A DNA stretch of 64,000 nucleotides from Azospirillum sp. RU38E (GTDB lineage Bacteria; Pseudomonadota; Alphaproteobacteria; Azospirillales; Azospirillaceae). The notes beneath the pieces were generated by a model. That model did no database searches. It was not told where the DNA came from and saw only the letters and a program-made list of their open reading frames with translations. The stretch spans positions 186,001 through 250,000 of the forward strand of contig NZ_FZOI01000001.1 in assembly GCF_900188385.1 (NCBI RefSeq), given 5' to 3'. Below are positions 46,549 to 54,634 of this stretch, one piece after another (position 1 is the first letter of the stretch; every line of letters begins with the position of its first letter). Position numbers and translations under genes: made by a program.

Positions 46549-48033
46549 TCAGCCCTCCACGATGGTCTTGATCCACTCACCCGGACGTGGTTCCGTGCCG
46601 GGCGGGATATTGTTCAATACACGTAAGCGTTCCTCTGCATGGTCGCGCAGGGGAATGCGGCTGGCGAATCCGGCCATGCTGTCGCCCGCCTTCACCTGCA
46701 CCAGCCGCAGCCGGTAGGGTTTCAGCCGGCCCTTCTCCTCCGCCGTCAGTTTGCGCAGGCTCATGGCCGTTGCCTGGAAATCGCCGGAAAGCGGGCCGGA
46801 CAGGGCGGGCGGGCTGACAAACAGGAAGCGGCGGAAACTGTCGCCCCCGGCGCGGATGGCCACCAGCCGCGCATCCATGGCGCCGGCCTTGGTGTTCAAC
46901 TGTGTGGCTGCCGTGGCCGCCGGCTGCCCGTCAATGGTCAGTGATGAAAGCGGGCCCAGCGGCGCATTAGCGGCCCAGATGCGGGCGATGAATTCCTGCG
47001 GCGTCGCGGCCCCTTGGCCCGGCACCTGATCGAAAACGATCTGCGATCCCTGCGGCCCGACGCCGACCACGGCATCCTCGCTGTTCACCAGCCGGAACCC
47101 CTCCGGCACCTCGAACCGCAGATTCATGCCAGGATGCACGAAGACCCGGCCACGCACATAGCCATGGTCCGGGCTGTCGCCATAGATCATCCCGTCAATG
47201 GCTTTCAGATATTCATTGCGCTTGACCATCAGGTTGGCGCCCCCGCCGGCCTGTTGCGCGGCAATGGCCGCCTGCTGGGCGCGTTCCCCCGTGGGCGGAT
47301 GGGTCTGCAGGTAGCTGAACTGGTCGGCCTGCCCCGGCTTGCCGGCCAGCAAGGCTTCCAGCTGTGCCTGCCGGCCCATGCTGGACAGGAACCCGGCCAT
47401 TTCCTGCGGATCATAGCCGGCGGCCGTCATATAGCGGATGCCCAGCCCGTCGGCCTGGGTTTCCTGCGACCGGCTGAACCCGGCCAGCGCCATTTGCGAA
47501 CCAGACTGGGCCAATTGTCCCGCCTGCTGGCCCAGCAGCAGGCCGGCCAGCACGGCGCCGCCCTGGGCCAGCACGCCGCGGCCATAGCGGTCGGCGGAAT
47601 GGCGGGCGGTGACATGGCCGATCTCATGCCCGACCACGCCGGCCAGCTCCGCCTCGCTGTTGGCCAGCGCCATCAGGCCCCGGCTGACATAGACATAGCC
47701 GCCGGGCAGGGCGAAGGCATTGACGATGGGGCTGTCCAGCACCGTGAAAGTATAACGGGTATTGGGATTTTCCGTCTTCTGCGCCAGCCGCTGGCCCAGC
47801 CCGTCCATATAGGATTGCAGCTTGGCATCCTCATAGCGGCCGCCGAACTCCCGCAGCATTTCCGGATGTTGCTGGGCACCGATGGCGGCTTCCTTTTCCG
47901 GCGGCATCAGGGCGGTGAACTGGCTGTCGCCCGTCACCGGATTGGTGGTGCAGGCGGGCAGCAGGAAGGCCGCCACGGCCAGCGGGGCGGTGCGGCGCAA
48001 AAGGGGGAGAAGGCGGGGGCGGCGCATATGCAT
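46549..48033 (-). CDS. M48 family metalloprotease lipoprotein with LysM-like C-terminus
   Basis: A periplasmic zinc metalloprotease, probably involved in outer-membrane quality control like BepA/LoiP. The 494-residue protein starts MHMRRPRLLPLLRRTAPLAV with lipobox LLPAC; AGGA lies before the ATG (a second ATG is two codons on). The catalytic motif HEIGHVTARH is in AELAGVVGHEIGHV and a second Glu follows (SRSQETQADGLG). The C-terminal part ends with a LysM-like VQVKAGDSMAGFASR and VLNNIPPGTEPRPGEWIKTI, suggesting peptidoglycan binding. The family often carries TPR repeats instead, which I do not see. Confidence 0.92.
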   Translation of the reverse strand: MHMRRPRLLPLLRRTAPLAVAAFLLPACTTNPVTGDSQFTALMPPEKEAAIGAQQHPEMLREFGGRYEDAKLQSYMDGLGQRLAQKTENPNTRYTFTVLDSPIVNAFALPGGYVYVSRGLMALANSEAELAGVVGHEIGHVTARHSADRYGRGVLAQGGAVLAGLLLGQQAGQLAQSGSQMALAGFSRSQETQADGLGIRYMTAAGYDPQEMAGFLSSMGRQAQLEALLAGKPGQADQFSYLQTHPPTGERAQQAAIAAQQAGGGANLMVKRNEYLKAIDGMIYGDSPDHGYVRGRVFVHPGMNLRFEVPEGFRLVNSEDAVVGVGPQGSQIVFDQVPGQGAATPQEFIARIWAANAPLGPLSSLTIDGQPAATAATQLNTKAGAMDARLVAIRAGGDSFRRFLFVSPPALSGPLSGDFQATAMSLRKLTAEEKGRLKPYRLRLVQVKAGDSMAGFASRIPLRDHAEERLRVLNNIPPGTEPRPGEWIKTIVEG

Positions 48034-48069
48034 TCTTGTCCTTGGCCTCGGCTGTCGCGCGGGGGCTGT

Positions 48070-48109
48070 CTAGAGCCACCTGCGTTTAGTCGAACGCAGG
48101 TGGCTCTAG
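48070..48109. repeat. 17-bp-stem palindrome, first of a tandem set
   Basis: The arms CTAGAGCCACCTGCGTT and its exact complement flank loop TAGTCG. It lies upstream of the M48 gene. A second hairpin is 25 bp further on (48135-48162). No coding frame is present. Confidence 0.85.
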
Positions 48110-48134
48110 ATGAGTCTGCCTGCGAGCAGATTCA

Positions 48135-48162
48135 CGCCAAAAGGTGATTTCACCTTTTGGCG
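48135..48162. repeat. 13-bp-stem palindrome, second of the tandem set
   Basis: CGCCAAAAGGTGA and TCACCTTTTGGCG pair perfectly around TT. With the first palindrome and a smaller TCTGC/GCAGA hairpin between them (48115-48130), it makes a tandem palindrome cluster of about 95 bp. Confidence 0.8.
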
Positions 48163-48240
48163 ATCCGCTCTATTCCCATGACCGGGATAAGACAGGCAAC
48201 CTGTGACGCCATGATGGCAAAGTGAAGCATAACAGCCTAG

Positions 48241-48270
48241 TCCGCCGAAGGGATGCTGCCCTTCGGCGGA
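48241..48270 (-). terminator. Hairpin after aapP
   Basis: TCCGCCGAAGGG and its complement form a 12-bp perfect stem with loop ATGCTG, about 30 bp after the aapP stop in transcription direction. No T-run follows, so it may work with Rho or protect the mRNA. Confidence 0.6.
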
Positions 48271-48301
48271 TGGAGGGGAAAGGTAGGGGCGGGTTGTCGG
48301 T

Positions 48302-49045
48302 TCAGTGGCTGAGCACCTGCCCCAGAAAGGCGCGGGTGCGGTCGCTTTTGGGGTTGTCGAAGAAATCGGCCGGCGGGCCCTGTTCGACAATCTCCCCCCG
48401 ATCCATGAAGATGACACGCGACGCCATGCGGCGGGCAAAACCCATTTCGTGGGTCACCACCAGCATGGTCATGCCGCCTTCGGCCAGATCGGTCATCACA
48501 TCCAGCACTTCCTTGACCATTTCCGGGTCCAGCGCGCTGGTCGGCTCATCGAACAGCATGATGGACGGTTCCATGCACAGCGCGCGGGCAATGGCCACGC
48601 GCTGCTGCTGGCCGCCGGAAAGCTGGCCCGGGAACTTGTCCGCCTGTTCGGGGATACGCACCCGCTTCAGGAAATGGCGGGCGCGCTCTTCGGCCTCCTT
48701 GCGGGGCAGCTTCTTCACCCAGATCGGCGCCAGCACGCAGTTTTCCAGCACGGTCAGGTGCGGGAACAGGTTGAATTGCTGGAACACCATGCCGACATCG
48801 CGGCGAATGGCTTCCACATGCCGCACATCATCATCCAGCGGCACGCCCTTCACCTTGATCTCGCCGGCCTGATGTTCCTCCAGCCGGTTGATGCAGCGGA
48901 TCATGGTGGATTTGCCGGAGCCGGACGGGCCGCAGACGACGATCCGCTCCCCCTTGGCCACCGTCAGGTTCACGTCGCGCAGCACATGGAATTCGCCGTA
49001 CCACTTGTTGACGGCGTTCAATTCAATGACGGGGGCGTCAGTCAT
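48302..49045 (-). CDS. aapP: General L-amino acid ABC transporter ATP-binding protein
   Basis: AapP is the ATPase of a polar amino acid importer. The 247-residue protein starts [24 protein letters not shown] precedes the ATG. Walker [28 protein letters not shown]-loop [19 protein letters not shown], signature [15 protein letters not shown], Walker [17 protein letters not shown] and switch [15 protein letters not shown] are intact and typical of GltL/AapP. It is last in aapJQMP, 129 bp after aapM. Confidence 0.95.
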   Translation of the reverse strand: MTDAPVIELNAVNKWYGEFHVLRDVNLTVAKGERIVVCGPSGSGKSTMIRCINRLEEHQAGEIKVKGVPLDDDVRHVEAIRRDVGMVFQQFNLFPHLTVLENCVLAPIWVKKLPRKEAEERARHFLKRVRIPEQADKFPGQLSGGQQQRVAIARALCMEPSIMLFDEPTSALDPEMVKEVLDVMTDLAEGGMTMLVVTHEMGFARRMASRVIFMDRGEIVEQGPPADFFDNPKSDRTRAFLGQVLSH

Positions 49046-49174
49046 GGGGGAACTCCGCGTCTATATCTCGGGCTGCGTGCAGGATGCGAATGACCAAGCG
49101 GACATAGGCTTCCAACTGCGGGGGCAGGGACACGTTAATGGCAATCGGGTTTGGGGGCAGGGGACAGCTTGACA

Positions 49175-50269
49175 TCACCGCTTGCGTCCCTGGCCCAGCA
49201 CCGTTTCCAGATGCCGGCTGTAACGGGAAAGCGCGTAGCAGAACAGGAAGTAGATCACGCCGACAAACAGATAGGCTTCCTTGTAGAAGCCCCGCCAGGC
49301 CGGATCAGTCAGCGCCGATTTGGCGGTGGAGAGCAGGTCCAGCAGGCCGATGATGATGACCAGACTGGTATCCTTGAAAATGGCGATGAAGCTGTTGACC
49401 AGCGGCGGGATCACCAGCGCCAGCGCCTGGGGCAGGATGATCAGGCGCTGACGCTGCCAATACCCCAGCCCCAAAGCCTTGGAGGCTTCCACCTGACCGC
49501 GCGGAATGGCCTGCAGGCCGCCGCGCACCACCTCTGCCACATAGGCGGCGGAAAATAGGGTGATGCCGATCAGGGCGCGCAGCAGCTTGTCGATCGGCAC
49601 ATCCTGCGGCAGGAACAGCGGCAGCATCACCGAGGCCATGAACAGGATGGAAATCAGCGGCACGCCGCGCACCAGTTCAATATAGACCACCGACAGGCCG
49701 CGCATCACCGGCAGGTCGGATGTGCGGCCCAGCGCCAGCAGCACCCCCAGCGGGAAGGAGGCACCCAGCCCCACCACCGACAGGGCCAGGGTCAGCGGTA
49801 ACCCGCCCCAGAGGCCGGTGGGGACAAAATCCATCCCCAGCACGCCGCCGAACATCATCAGCGCGGCAAAGCCCAGCCCACCACCCCAGATGAACAGCAG
49901 CGGCCGGCCCCAGGTGCGCCGGTCAGCGCTGATCACCAGGGTGGCGATGGTGGCCAGCATGGCCAGCGTCGGCCGCCATTGCTGATCATCCGGAAAGGTG
50001 CCGAACAGGATGAAACGCCATTTCTCGGCAATGAAGGACCAGCAGGCGCCCCCGGCGGCGCGGCAGGCCGCCGCATCACCGCTGAGGCTGGCATTGATGA
50101 ACCCCCATTTCACCAGACCGGGGATCACCAGCCAGGCGATATAGGCGAAGGCCAGTGTCAGGGCCGTATTGTACCAGCTGGAAAACAGATTGGCCCTGGC
50201 CCAGGCCCACAGGCCCAACCGGGGGCGGTGGGGGGGCAGGCTGGCGGCTTTGTTGACGATCTCTGTCAT
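49175..50269 (-). CDS. aapM: General L-amino acid ABC transporter permease
   Basis: AapM is one of two membrane subunits of the amino acid importer. The 364-residue protein starts MTEIVNKAASLPPHRPRLGL and has about eight hydrophobic helices, more than the five of small GltJ/K permeases, as usual for AapQ/M. The HisM/GltK-like core is SVVYIELVRGVPLISILFMASV and YVAEVVRGGLQAIPRGQVEASKALGLGYWQRQRLIILPQAL (the EAA loop). It begins 3 bp after aapQ. Confidence 0.95.
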   Translation of the reverse strand: MTEIVNKAASLPPHRPRLGLWAWARANLFSSWYNTALTLAFAYIAWLVIPGLVKWGFINASLSGDAAACRAAGGACWSFIAEKWRFILFGTFPDDQQWRPTLAMLATIATLVISADRRTWGRPLLFIWGGGLGFAALMMFGGVLGMDFVPTGLWGGLPLTLALSVVGLGASFPLGVLLALGRTSDLPVMRGLSVVYIELVRGVPLISILFMASVMLPLFLPQDVPIDKLLRALIGITLFSAAYVAEVVRGGLQAIPRGQVEASKALGLGYWQRQRLIILPQALALVIPPLVNSFIAIFKDTSLVIIIGLLDLLSTAKSALTDPAWRGFYKEAYLFVGVIYFLFCYALSRYSRHLETVLGQGRKR

Positions 50270-50272
50270 GGC

Positions 50273-51493
50273 TTACCGCTCCACCAGCGCCACGCGGCGA
50301 TTGTACCAGTTCATGAAGCCGGACAGGGCCAGCGAGATGACCAGATAGACGATCATGATCGACAGCACGCCTTCCACGGCCTGACCGGTCTGGTTGATGG
50401 CGGTGTTCGCCACCGCCACGAAATCCGGATAGCCGATGGCCACGGCCAGACTGCTGTTCTTGGTCAGGTTCAGGAACTGGCTGGTGGTGGGCGGGATGAT
50501 GACGCGCAGCGCCTGCGGCAGGATCACCAGCCGCATGGCGGTGCCGCGCGACAGGCCGAGCGCGGTCGCTGCCTCCGTCTGCCCCTTAGGCACGGCCAGA
50601 ATGCCCGACCGCACGATCTCCCCGATGAAGGCAGCGGTATAGAGCGTCAAACCGAACAGTAAGGCGGCAAATTCCGGGCTGAGCGTCATGCCGCCCTTGA
50701 AGTTGAAGCCCTGCAGCACCGGCACATCCAGCGCCCCGCCCCCGGCCAGCAGAATGGCCAGCAAGGGCGGCAGCAGGATCAGCGCCGCCCCGATGGGGGC
50801 CATCGGCAGGCGCTGGCCGGTGGCCAGCTGGCGTTTGCGGTTCCAGGCCGACAGGGCCAGGGTGACCAGCACGCCCAGGGCGAACAGCACCGCCACCCAG
50901 GCCCAGACGGGATCATCGGCCGGGGCCGGCAGCTTCAGCCCGCGATTGGACAGGAAGATGCCCGGCAGCGGCTCCAACGCCTGTCGCGGGCCGGGCAGCC
51001 CCTCGGTCAGCAGGGCGTACCAGATGAAAAGCTGGAGCAGCAGCGGGATATTGCGGATGGTTTCCACATAAAAGGCGGCAAAGCGGGCCACCAGCCAGTT
51101 GCGGGACAGCCGGGCAATGCCCAGCAGAATGCCCAGCAGCGTGGCCAGCACGATGCCCACACCCGATACTTTCAGGGTGTTCAGCAGCCCGACGACGAAG
51201 ATATTGCCATAGCTGTCACGCGGGCCGGTGGCGATCAGCGATTCGCCGATCTGCACCCCGGCTTCCCGATCCAGGAAACCGAAGCCCGATGCGATGGACA
51301 GCCGGGCCAGATTGGCCATGGTGTTGCTGGCCAGATACCAGCCGGCCAGGGCCACCAGCAGGCCCAGCCCGACCTGCCATAAGATGGCACGCACGGTCGG
51401 GTTGTTGATGGAAAGCGTCAGGTGATGGGCGCGCGGCGCGGCATCCGCCTTCGCGCGTCCATCAAACGATTGCATACGCGGATCATCCGTCAT
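50273..51493 (-). CDS. aapQ: General L-amino acid ABC transporter permease
   Basis: AapQ is the other permease subunit. The 406-residue protein starts MTDDPRMQSFDGRAKADAAP. It has an N-terminal helix, a periplasmic segment and a HisM-like core with FYVETIRNIPLLLQLFIWYAL, YTAAFIGEIVRSGILAVPKGQTEAATALGLSRGTAMRLVILPQALRVIIPP (coupling loop). It is followed closely by aapM, so the two are surely cotranslated. Confidence 0.95.
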   Translation of the reverse strand: MTDDPRMQSFDGRAKADAAPRAHHLTLSINNPTVRAILWQVGLGLLVALAGWYLASNTMANLARLSIASGFGFLDREAGVQIGESLIATGPRDSYGNIFVVGLLNTLKVSGVGIVLATLLGILLGIARLSRNWLVARFAAFYVETIRNIPLLLQLFIWYALLTEGLPGPRQALEPLPGIFLSNRGLKLPAPADDPVWAWVAVLFALGVLVTLALSAWNRKRQLATGQRLPMAPIGAALILLPPLLAILLAGGGALDVPVLQGFNFKGGMTLSPEFAALLFGLTLYTAAFIGEIVRSGILAVPKGQTEAATALGLSRGTAMRLVILPQALRVIIPPTTSQFLNLTKNSSLAVAIGYPDFVAVANTAINQTGQAVEGVLSIMIVYLVISLALSGFMNWYNRRVALVER

Positions 51494-51524
51494 CGGGCAC
51501 CCCGTTGCTGTAAGGGGCCGCCGC

Positions 51525-52547
51525 TTAGCGGATCGGCGGGGCGTACATCAGGCCGCCATTGGTCCAGAGCCCGTTCAGCCCCCGGTCCAGTTTCAGCGGC
51601 GAGCCTTTGCCGACATTGCGGTCGAAGATTTCACCGTAATTGCCCACCGCCTTGATGGCGCGATAGGCCCATTGCTTATCCAGCCCCAGCAGCGGCCCCA
51701 TGTCACCCTGCACGCCCAGCAGGCGCTGGATGCCGGGATCGGGGTCCTTCAGCTTGGCATCGACATTGGCGGCGGTGACGCCCTTTTCCTCTGCTTCCAT
51801 CAGGGCATAGATGGTCCAGGTGACGATATCGCGCCATTGGTCATCGCCATGGCGCACCACCGGGCCCAAGGGTTCTTTGGACAGCACTTCTGGCAGGATC
51901 AGATGATCATCCGGCTTGGGTGCCACGGTGGCGCGGGTGCCGGCCAGGGCGGAGATATCCGCCGTCATCACATCGCAGCGGCCGGCGAAATAGGCAGCGT
52001 TCACCTCGTCCAGCGCCTCGATCACCACAGGCTTGAAGCTGATATTGCGGGTGCGGAACCAGTCCGACAGGTTCAGTTCCGTGGTGGTGCCCATCTGCAC
52101 GCAGATGGTCGCACCATCCAGCTGCTTGGCGCTGGTCACGCCCAGCGATTTCGGCACCATCAGCCCCTGGCCGTCATAATAGGTGGTGGGGGCGAAATTC
52201 AGCCCCTGCGCGTCGCGGGTCAGGGTCCAGGTGGTGTTGCGGGCCAGCACATCGATCTCACCTGTCTGCACCGCGGTCAGGCGCTGTTGCGCGGACAGGG
52301 GCGTGAAGCGGATCTTGTTGGCATCACCCAGCACGGCGGCGGCCACGGCGCGGCAGGTATCGGCATCCAGCCCGGTCCATTTGCCCTGGCTGTCCGGGTT
52401 GCTGAACCCCGGCAGGCCGGCATTCACGCCGCAGAAAAGCTGCCCACGGCCCTTGACGGCATCCAATGTCGGCCCGGCCTGTGCAGTCCCGGCGAACATC
52501 GTCAGGCAGGTCACGGCCAGTGCGGCACCCCAAAGGCGTGATTTCAT
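51525..52547 (-). CDS. aapJ: General L-amino acid-binding periplasmic protein
   Basis: AapJ captures polar amino acids in the periplasm. The 340-residue protein starts MKSRLWGAALAVTCLTMFAG with a signal peptide ending in AQAG; AGGGGACC precedes the ATG. It shows the SBP family 3 blocks LDAVKGRGQLFCGVNAGLPGFSN, LDADTCRAVAAAVLGD, VQTGEIDVLARNTTWTLTRD, GATICVQMGTTTELNLSD and RCDVMTADISALAGTRA. It heads aapJQMP. Promoter sequence was not identified in the about 150 bp to the marR gene. Confidence 0.95.
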   Translation of the reverse strand: MKSRLWGAALAVTCLTMFAGTAQAGPTLDAVKGRGQLFCGVNAGLPGFSNPDSQGKWTGLDADTCRAVAAAVLGDANKIRFTPLSAQQRLTAVQTGEIDVLARNTTWTLTRDAQGLNFAPTTYYDGQGLMVPKSLGVTSAKQLDGATICVQMGTTTELNLSDWFRTRNISFKPVVIEALDEVNAAYFAGRCDVMTADISALAGTRATVAPKPDDHLILPEVLSKEPLGPVVRHGDDQWRDIVTWTIYALMEAEEKGVTAANVDAKLKDPDPGIQRLLGVQGDMGPLLGLDKQWAYRAIKAVGNYGEIFDRNVGKGSPLKLDRGLNGLWTNGGLMYAPPIR

Positions 52548-52701
52548 CGTTTATGGTCCCCTGTTGACGGTTTGGGGCGTCCTATCCGTCAGACGCCGCC
52601 CCCTTATGACCGCCAATTAACCATCGGACCCGACGCTGAAACAACCCTGTTACACGCAAGGCGCATGGAAATTTCGCGGCACGTGACCAAAGGGCGACGT
52701 T

Positions 52702-53160
52702 TTACGCCTCCTCTGCCCCCATATCGTCCAGCTGCTGCTCCAAACGATCGCACAGCGCCTTGTAATGCGCCAATTCGTCCGGCTGCAGGCAGGTCAGCCA
52801 TTGCGCCTCCCACTCCAAAGCCAGGGGGGCGATTCGCTGATAGAGCGACCGGCCCGATGGGGTGAAGGAGAGGCGCAGCAGCCGCTGGTCACCCGGATGC
52901 ACATCGCGCGACAGATGGCCCAGCCCCACCAGCGTGTTCACCGCCCGGCTGACCTTGGCCTTATCCATATGGGATCGTTCAACAATGTCGTTGGATGACA
53001 AGGGCTGTTCCCGGCCCAGAATGGCCATCACCCGCCATTCCGGAATGGCGATGCCGAACGCCTGCTGATAGCGGCGCGACAATTCCTTGCTGACACGTTT
53101 GGCCAGCACGTTCAGGCGGTAGGGCAGAAACCCGTCAAGGTCGAGATCAAGATCGTTCAT
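52702..53160 (-). CDS. MarR family regulator, divergent from hmgA
   Basis: A winged-helix repressor of the MarR family, 152 residues starting MNDLDLDLDGFLPYRLNVLA. The helix-turn-helix core is IPEWRVMAILGREQPLSSNDIVERSHMDKAKVSRAVNTLVGLGHLSRDVHPGDQRLLRLSFTP, with the wing DPGDQR-like loop. It is divergent from the homogentisate 1,2-dioxygenase gene, so a role as regulator of tyrosine/homogentisate breakdown is likely. A 14-bp palindrome sits in the shared 96-bp promoter region. The TTG start at 53196 offered by the longer frame is less likely. Confidence 0.9.
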   Translation of the reverse strand: MNDLDLDLDGFLPYRLNVLAKRVSKELSRRYQQAFGIAIPEWRVMAILGREQPLSSNDIVERSHMDKAKVSRAVNTLVGLGHLSRDVHPGDQRLLRLSFTPSGRSLYQRIAPLALEWEAQWLTCLQPDELAHYKALCDRLEQQLDDMGAEEA

Positions 53161-53190
53161 AGGACATAAAGTCACCCGACAACGCAGGAC

Positions 53191-53219
53191 TTGCAAGAGG
53201 TCGCGTGATCCCCCATATC
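53191..53219 (+). promoter_or_regulatory. Candidate sigma-70 promoter of hmgA
   Basis: TTGCAA (53191-53196) and CATATC (53214-53219) are 17 bp apart. The -10 matches only three of six consensus bases, so this is tentative. The operator-like palindrome lies just downstream. Confidence 0.4.
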
Positions 53220-53220
53220 T

Positions 53221-53234
53221 GTTTCAGTTGAAAC
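53221..53234. promoter_or_regulatory. Palindromic operator candidate (MarR-type)
   Basis: GTTTCA-GT-TGAAAC is a perfect 6+2+6 inverted repeat, 22 bp upstream of the hmgA ATG and 60 bp upstream of the marR ATG. The length and place fit a MarR dimer operator overlapping the transcription start. Confidence 0.65.
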
Positions 53235-53256
53235 GAGTTGGCCAGGGAGGCCAAAC

Positions 53257-54399
53257 ATGCGTCGTCCCATTTCCTTCCCCCGCATCGAAGGCGAGGCCTC
53301 GCGCCAGGCCCATGCCAACCTGCCGCCGGGCAGCTATGAGCGGGAAATGGGCCGGGAAGGGTTCTTTGGGCCGGCGACGCATATGTATCACCGCCACCCG
53401 CCGACCGGCTGGATCAGCTGGGAGGGGCCGCTGCGGCCGCGCGCCTTTGACCTGAACCGGCTGAATGACGCGGCCAGCGGTGGCCCCTGGGCGGCGCGAG
53501 AGGTGCTGTTCAACCCGCATTGCCGTATGCGCCTGTGGCATTGCCCGACGCCGATGGATCATCTGGCCCGCAATGGTGATGGGGACGAGCTGATCTTCAT
53601 CCATGCCGGGGCCGGGTCGCTTTACTGTGACTATGGCCATCTGGCGGTAACGGCGGGCGATTATGTGGTGCTGCCGCGCGGCACCATGTGGCGCCTGTCA
53701 CCCAGCCAGCCGGTGACCGCTTTGCTGGTGGAGGCCACCGGTTCCAGCTATCAGCTGCCCGACCGGGGCCTGCTGGGGCCGCACGCCTTTTTCGATCCGG
53801 CCATGCTGGATACGCCCGCCATCGACGCGGCCTTCCGCGACCAGCAGGGCGATGCCGGCCCCGGCGGGGTCTGGCGGGTGCTGGTGAAGCGGCGCGGGGC
53901 GATCAGCACCGTGACTTATCCGTTCAACCCGCTGGATGCCGTGGGCTGGAAGGGCGATCTGGCCCCGGTGCGGCTGAATGTGAAGGATGTGCGCCCGGTG
54001 ATGAGCCATCGCTATCACCTGCCGCCCAGCGCCCATACCACCTTCGTTGCCAACCGCTTCGTCGTCTGTACCTTCGCACCCCGCCCGTTTGAAACGGATG
54101 CCGACGCGTTGAAAATCCCCTTCTTCCACAATAACGACGATTATGACGAGGTGCTGTTCTACCATGCGGGGGATTTCTTCAGCCGGGACAATATCGATGC
54201 CGGCATGATGACCTTCCACCCCAGCGGCTTCACCCACGGCCCCCACCCCAAGGCGCTGCAAAAGGCCTTTGTGCAGAGCAAGCCCGCCACCGATGAATAT
54301 GCGGTGATGATCGACACCCGCGACGCCCTGGAAGTGGCCCCCCTGCCGGACGGCGTGGAAAACCACGCCTATGCCGATAGCTGGCGGGTGAAGCCGTGA
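53257..54399 (+). CDS. hmgA: Homogentisate 1,2-dioxygenase
   Basis: HmgA opens the ring of homogentisate to maleylacetoacetate with Fe(II), a central step of tyrosine and phenylalanine catabolism. The 380-residue protein starts MRRPISFPRIEGEASRQAHA; GGGAGG precedes the ATG. It is shorter than the eukaryotic enzyme (about 440) and fits the bacterial short branch. Metal-ligand candidates are in the C-terminal cupin: FHNNDDYDEVLFYHAGDFFSR (Glu, His) and MMTFHPSGFTHGPHPKAL (His). Downstream are fahA-like and maiA genes, giving a full pathway. Confidence 0.94.
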   Translation: MRRPISFPRIEGEASRQAHANLPPGSYEREMGREGFFGPATHMYHRHPPTGWISWEGPLRPRAFDLNRLNDAASGGPWAAREVLFNPHCRMRLWHCPTPMDHLARNGDGDELIFIHAGAGSLYCDYGHLAVTAGDYVVLPRGTMWRLSPSQPVTALLVEATGSSYQLPDRGLLGPHAFFDPAMLDTPAIDAAFRDQQGDAGPGGVWRVLVKRRGAISTVTYPFNPLDAVGWKGDLAPVRLNVKDVRPVMSHRYHLPPSAHTTFVANRFVVCTFAPRPFETDADALKIPFFHNNDDYDEVLFYHAGDFFSRDNIDAGMMTFHPSGFTHGPHPKALQKAFVQSKPATDEYAVMIDTRDALEVAPLPDGVENHAYADSWRVKP

Positions 54400-54471
54400 G
54401 GGGGTGAACTGCCCTTTCGGTCATTTTGGTAATGACTTATGGGCGCTACCTGAACTTTTTGCCGCGACTTG

Positions 54472-54560
54472 CCTCCCCCGCGAAAGCGGGGATCCAGGGG
54501 CCGGCAGTACCCACATCGCGGTGCGCTTGGCCCCTGGACCCCCGCTTTCGCGGGGGAGGC
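54472..54560. repeat. REP-like palindrome, second copy
   Basis: The arms at 54472-54502 and 54529-54560 share the core CCCCCGCGAAAGCGGGGATC with the element at 18649-18727. Arm ends here extend to GCCTCCC/GGGAGGC. The centre differs between copies. Here it lies between hmgA and the fumarylacetoacetase gene, and no outer inverted repeat is seen. Confidence 0.87.
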
Positions 54561-54634
54561 AGGTGGTGATGGGAAAGGTTGTTGCCCTTGCCCCTGGGTT
54601 CCTCACTCCTCCCCTACCCCACAGAGATCCCCCG

